Assembly: GCA_964612675.1 (NCBI GenBank)
Contig: CAZTDD010000139.1
Span: forward strand, 1-17,684
Direction of reading: 5' to 3'
DNA: 17,684 nt
Origin: CAZTDD01 sp964612675
GTDB taxonomy: Bacteria; Hinthialibacterota; Hinthialibacteria; Hinthialibacterales; JAKPRU01
Shown: piece after piece, positions 16,474 through 17,684 of the stretch
Layout: each line of letters begins with the position of its first letter
Numbering within the stretch: position 1 is the stretch's first letter
Notes under the pieces: model-generated
What the model saw: the letters and a program-made list of their open reading frames with translations, nothing else
Told to the model about the DNA's origin: nothing
Databases searched by the model: none
Program-made: the position numbers and the translations under genes

Positions 16474-17396
16474 CGGTTTTGCCGGATATGGGCACAGTAC
16501 GTTTCCCACTCGCGGAGGGAGTGCTCGAGTTTGGTGCGGATGTCCCCCTCGATACCGTATCCCTGCAGTCCGAAGGGACCGGTATAGCCCGCATTGACAA
16601 AGGCGGCAACGAACGACTCGACGTCATACGTACCTTTGCCCAAAGGAAGAATTCCTTCCTCTACGGTCATCTCTTTCGCGTTAGGGTGCGAGCCATTGAT
16701 GGTGACACAGTTCAGTTTTGGAAGTGCCAAGTCGACTTTCTTCTGCAGGTTTTCCGGTCCTTCCACTTTCAACCAGTGATATAAGTTGAATGTACAGCCA
16801 ACGTTTTCTCGTTCCGACTTCTCCGCCAATCGAAACGCGTCTGCGATTCGTTCTCCCCAGAAGTTGAAATGGTGGTAAATCGAAACATTTAAATCCGCTT
16901 CCCCCGCCATATCGGCAATCTTCTGCAGGAAGGGAACCGCCTGTCGATCCCCCGATATGTCGGACGGTTTGTACTTCTTGCTCGTGAATGCAACCCATAG
17001 AAGCGTGTCGCGCCCCTTGAGAGCGGAGATGACAGTGTCTACTCCCTTCAGCGCGTCCGGATTATCGATGTCGAATACCACGTAGGTCGCTGTGAGATCG
17101 CTGCCGCCTTGGTCAATTTGCCTCAGAGCATCGGGAAAGGTCTTCCACTTCTTGACGTCGCCGCCGGGACAATAGGTCATACGCGGACAGCCGAGGTCGT
17201 GGAGCATTTTCGATTGCTCGCGGAGGGTTAGTTCTGTTTTGTAGAACCAAGTTTCCAAACAGAAAAGGCGTTGACGCAGATCTACCGGTTTCCGAGTCGA
17301 AGCCCCTAGAACCCATTTCGGAAACGGTTCGGCCACAAGAGCGGCTGAGGCAACAGTGACCGTTCTCATGAAGTTTCGACGTGTGTTTCTCTGCAT
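16470..17396 (-). CDS. Tat-exported TIM-barrel protein, sugar phosphate isomerase/epimerase-like
   Basis: The 308-residue product starts MQRNTRRNFMRTVTVASAALVAEPF, a twin-arginine (RRNFM) signal peptide, so export is expected. The rest looks like the xylose isomerase-like TIM barrel (AP endonuclease 2 family). Visible are YHHFNFWGERI (174-184), NLYHWLK (204-210), TINGSHPN (232-239) and a C-terminal GPFGLQGYGIEGDI. The usual acidic metal ligands are partly replaced (GLQGYG where many members have a Glu), resembling a subfamily I associate with planctomycete-like genomes, so catalysis is uncertain. Exported members are often linked to carbohydrate breakdown. The upstream SD is weak; 17397-17490 shows no clear promoter. 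The 3' end overlaps pseudopilin copy 3 by 4 bp on the opposite strand. Confidence 0.85.
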   Translation of the reverse strand: MQRNTRRNFMRTVTVASAALVAEPFPKWVLGASTRKPVDLRQRLFCLETWFYKTELTLREQSKMLHDLGCPRMTYCPGGDVKKWKTFPDALRQIDQGGSDLTATYVVFDIDNPDALKGVDTVISALKGRDTLLWVAFTSKKYKPSDISGDRQAVPFLQKIADMAGEADLNVSIYHHFNFWGERIADAFRLAEKSERENVGCTFNLYHWLKVEGPENLQKKVDLALPKLNCVTINGSHPNAKEMTVEEGILPLGKGTYDVESFVAAFVNAGYTGPFGLQGYGIEGDIRTKLEHSLREWETYCAHIRQNR

Positions 17397-17490
17397 GTTT
17401 CTTGTTCTTCTTTCTGGATGGATTTTCTTGAACGCATTATCGTGTATGAATCCAGCGAAAGAGTCGTTCTCTTACGTCAACCCCACCTGA

Positions 17491-17623
17491 ACCCTCCCCC
17501 AATCTTGACGGCGTCGCAAAAAGTCAGAAAAATGGATTTCAACCCCCTCCTCAACGGCTCTCATGTTTGCCTTCGGCAAGCCATGAGACTCCACCCCCGA
17601 TCTTCGGGGGAGGAAAAAGTCAG
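17491..17623. repeat. Palindromic extragenic repeat, inverted copy of the 13.1-kb cluster
   Basis: Reverse-complemented, this matches 13149-13240 in order: TTTTTCCTCCCCCGAAGATC, GGAGGGGGTTGAAATCC, GACTTTTTGCGACG, then TTGGGGGAGGG. It has an extra insert with a nested hairpin: TCTCATG (17559-17565) pairs with CATGAGA (17582-17588) around TTGCC-TTC-GGCAA. A perfect stem CCCCCGA-TCT-TCGGGGG lies at 17594-17610. AAAAAGTCAG occurs as a direct repeat at 17518-17527 and 17614-17623. Confidence 0.8.
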
Positions 17624-17629
17624 GAGAGC

Positions 17630-17670
17630 TCTTCTCCCTCTCCCTCTGGGAGAGGGCCGGGGTGAGGGGA
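17630..17670. repeat. CCCTCTCCC..GGGAGAGGG widespread extragenic palindrome
   Basis: CCCTCTCCCTCTGGGAGAGGG followed by a CCGGGGTGAGGGG tail is a very common bacterial extragenic repeat. Its minus-strand translation contains LTPALSQREREK, a familiar spurious peptide. It abuts the 17491-17623 element, forming a composite repeat that probably continues past the window edge. Confidence 0.75.
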
Positions 17671-17684
17671 CGTTGCATTATCCG

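Noticed and set aside
17472..17678. Minus-strand 68-codon open frame
   Set aside because: It is a translation of extragenic repeats (contains LTPALSQREREK) and not a gene.

Overview
The window reads as a chromosomal segment of an uncultivated bacterium. Phylum assignment is inference: the pseudopilin-like proteins (GFTLIELLIVVAIIGILAA start, RAKVSR...AD continuation), the Tat-exported sugar-phosphate isomerase-like protein and the extragenic palindromic repeats suggest a PVC-related or Sumerlaeota/Hydrogenedentota-like lineage. No rRNA, tRNA, CRISPR array, transposase or phage gene is visible.

Left half (1-11661) is a nitrogen-assimilation locus. On the minus strand lies an NrpR-type repressor (2638-3630). 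It is followed 25 bp later by an 870-residue protein (1-2612) that joins a degenerate KaiC-like domain to a PEP-synthase-type ATP-grasp domain. Divergent from nrpR are gdhA (NADP-type glutamate dehydrogenase, 4120-5460) and then gltB and gltD (glutamate synthase, 5655-11661). gdhA has a perfect consensus sigma-70 promoter whose -10 box is the left arm of a 9-bp inverted repeat. Several CCAT..ATGG palindromes occur in the shared nrpR/gdhA intergenic region. A strong intrinsic terminator ends gdhA, and gltBD seems to have its own weaker promoter. The layout suggests that NrpR, known from archaea as a 2-oxoglutarate-sensing nitrogen repressor, controls both ammonium-assimilation routes here, and perhaps itself with the PEP-synthase-like partner.

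Right half (11686-17684) is accessory. It holds an MFS transporter (minus), a repeat-filled gap, a YfeH-like bile acid:sodium symporter family protein (plus, TTG start), three tandem paralogous pseudopilin-like genes (plus) and a Tat-signal TIM-barrel protein of the sugar-phosphate isomerase/epimerase type (minus). G/C-rich palindromic repeats of one family, in opposite orientation, lie at 13019-13240 and 17491-17623 and bracket the symporter-pseudopilin-isomerase block. Two other repeat types occur at 15037-15115 and 17630-17670.

The most interesting material is the NrpR circuit in a bacterial glutamate locus (operators, possible ATC start, coupling to the KaiC/PPDK fusion), the pseudopilin triplication and the repeat-bracketed block.
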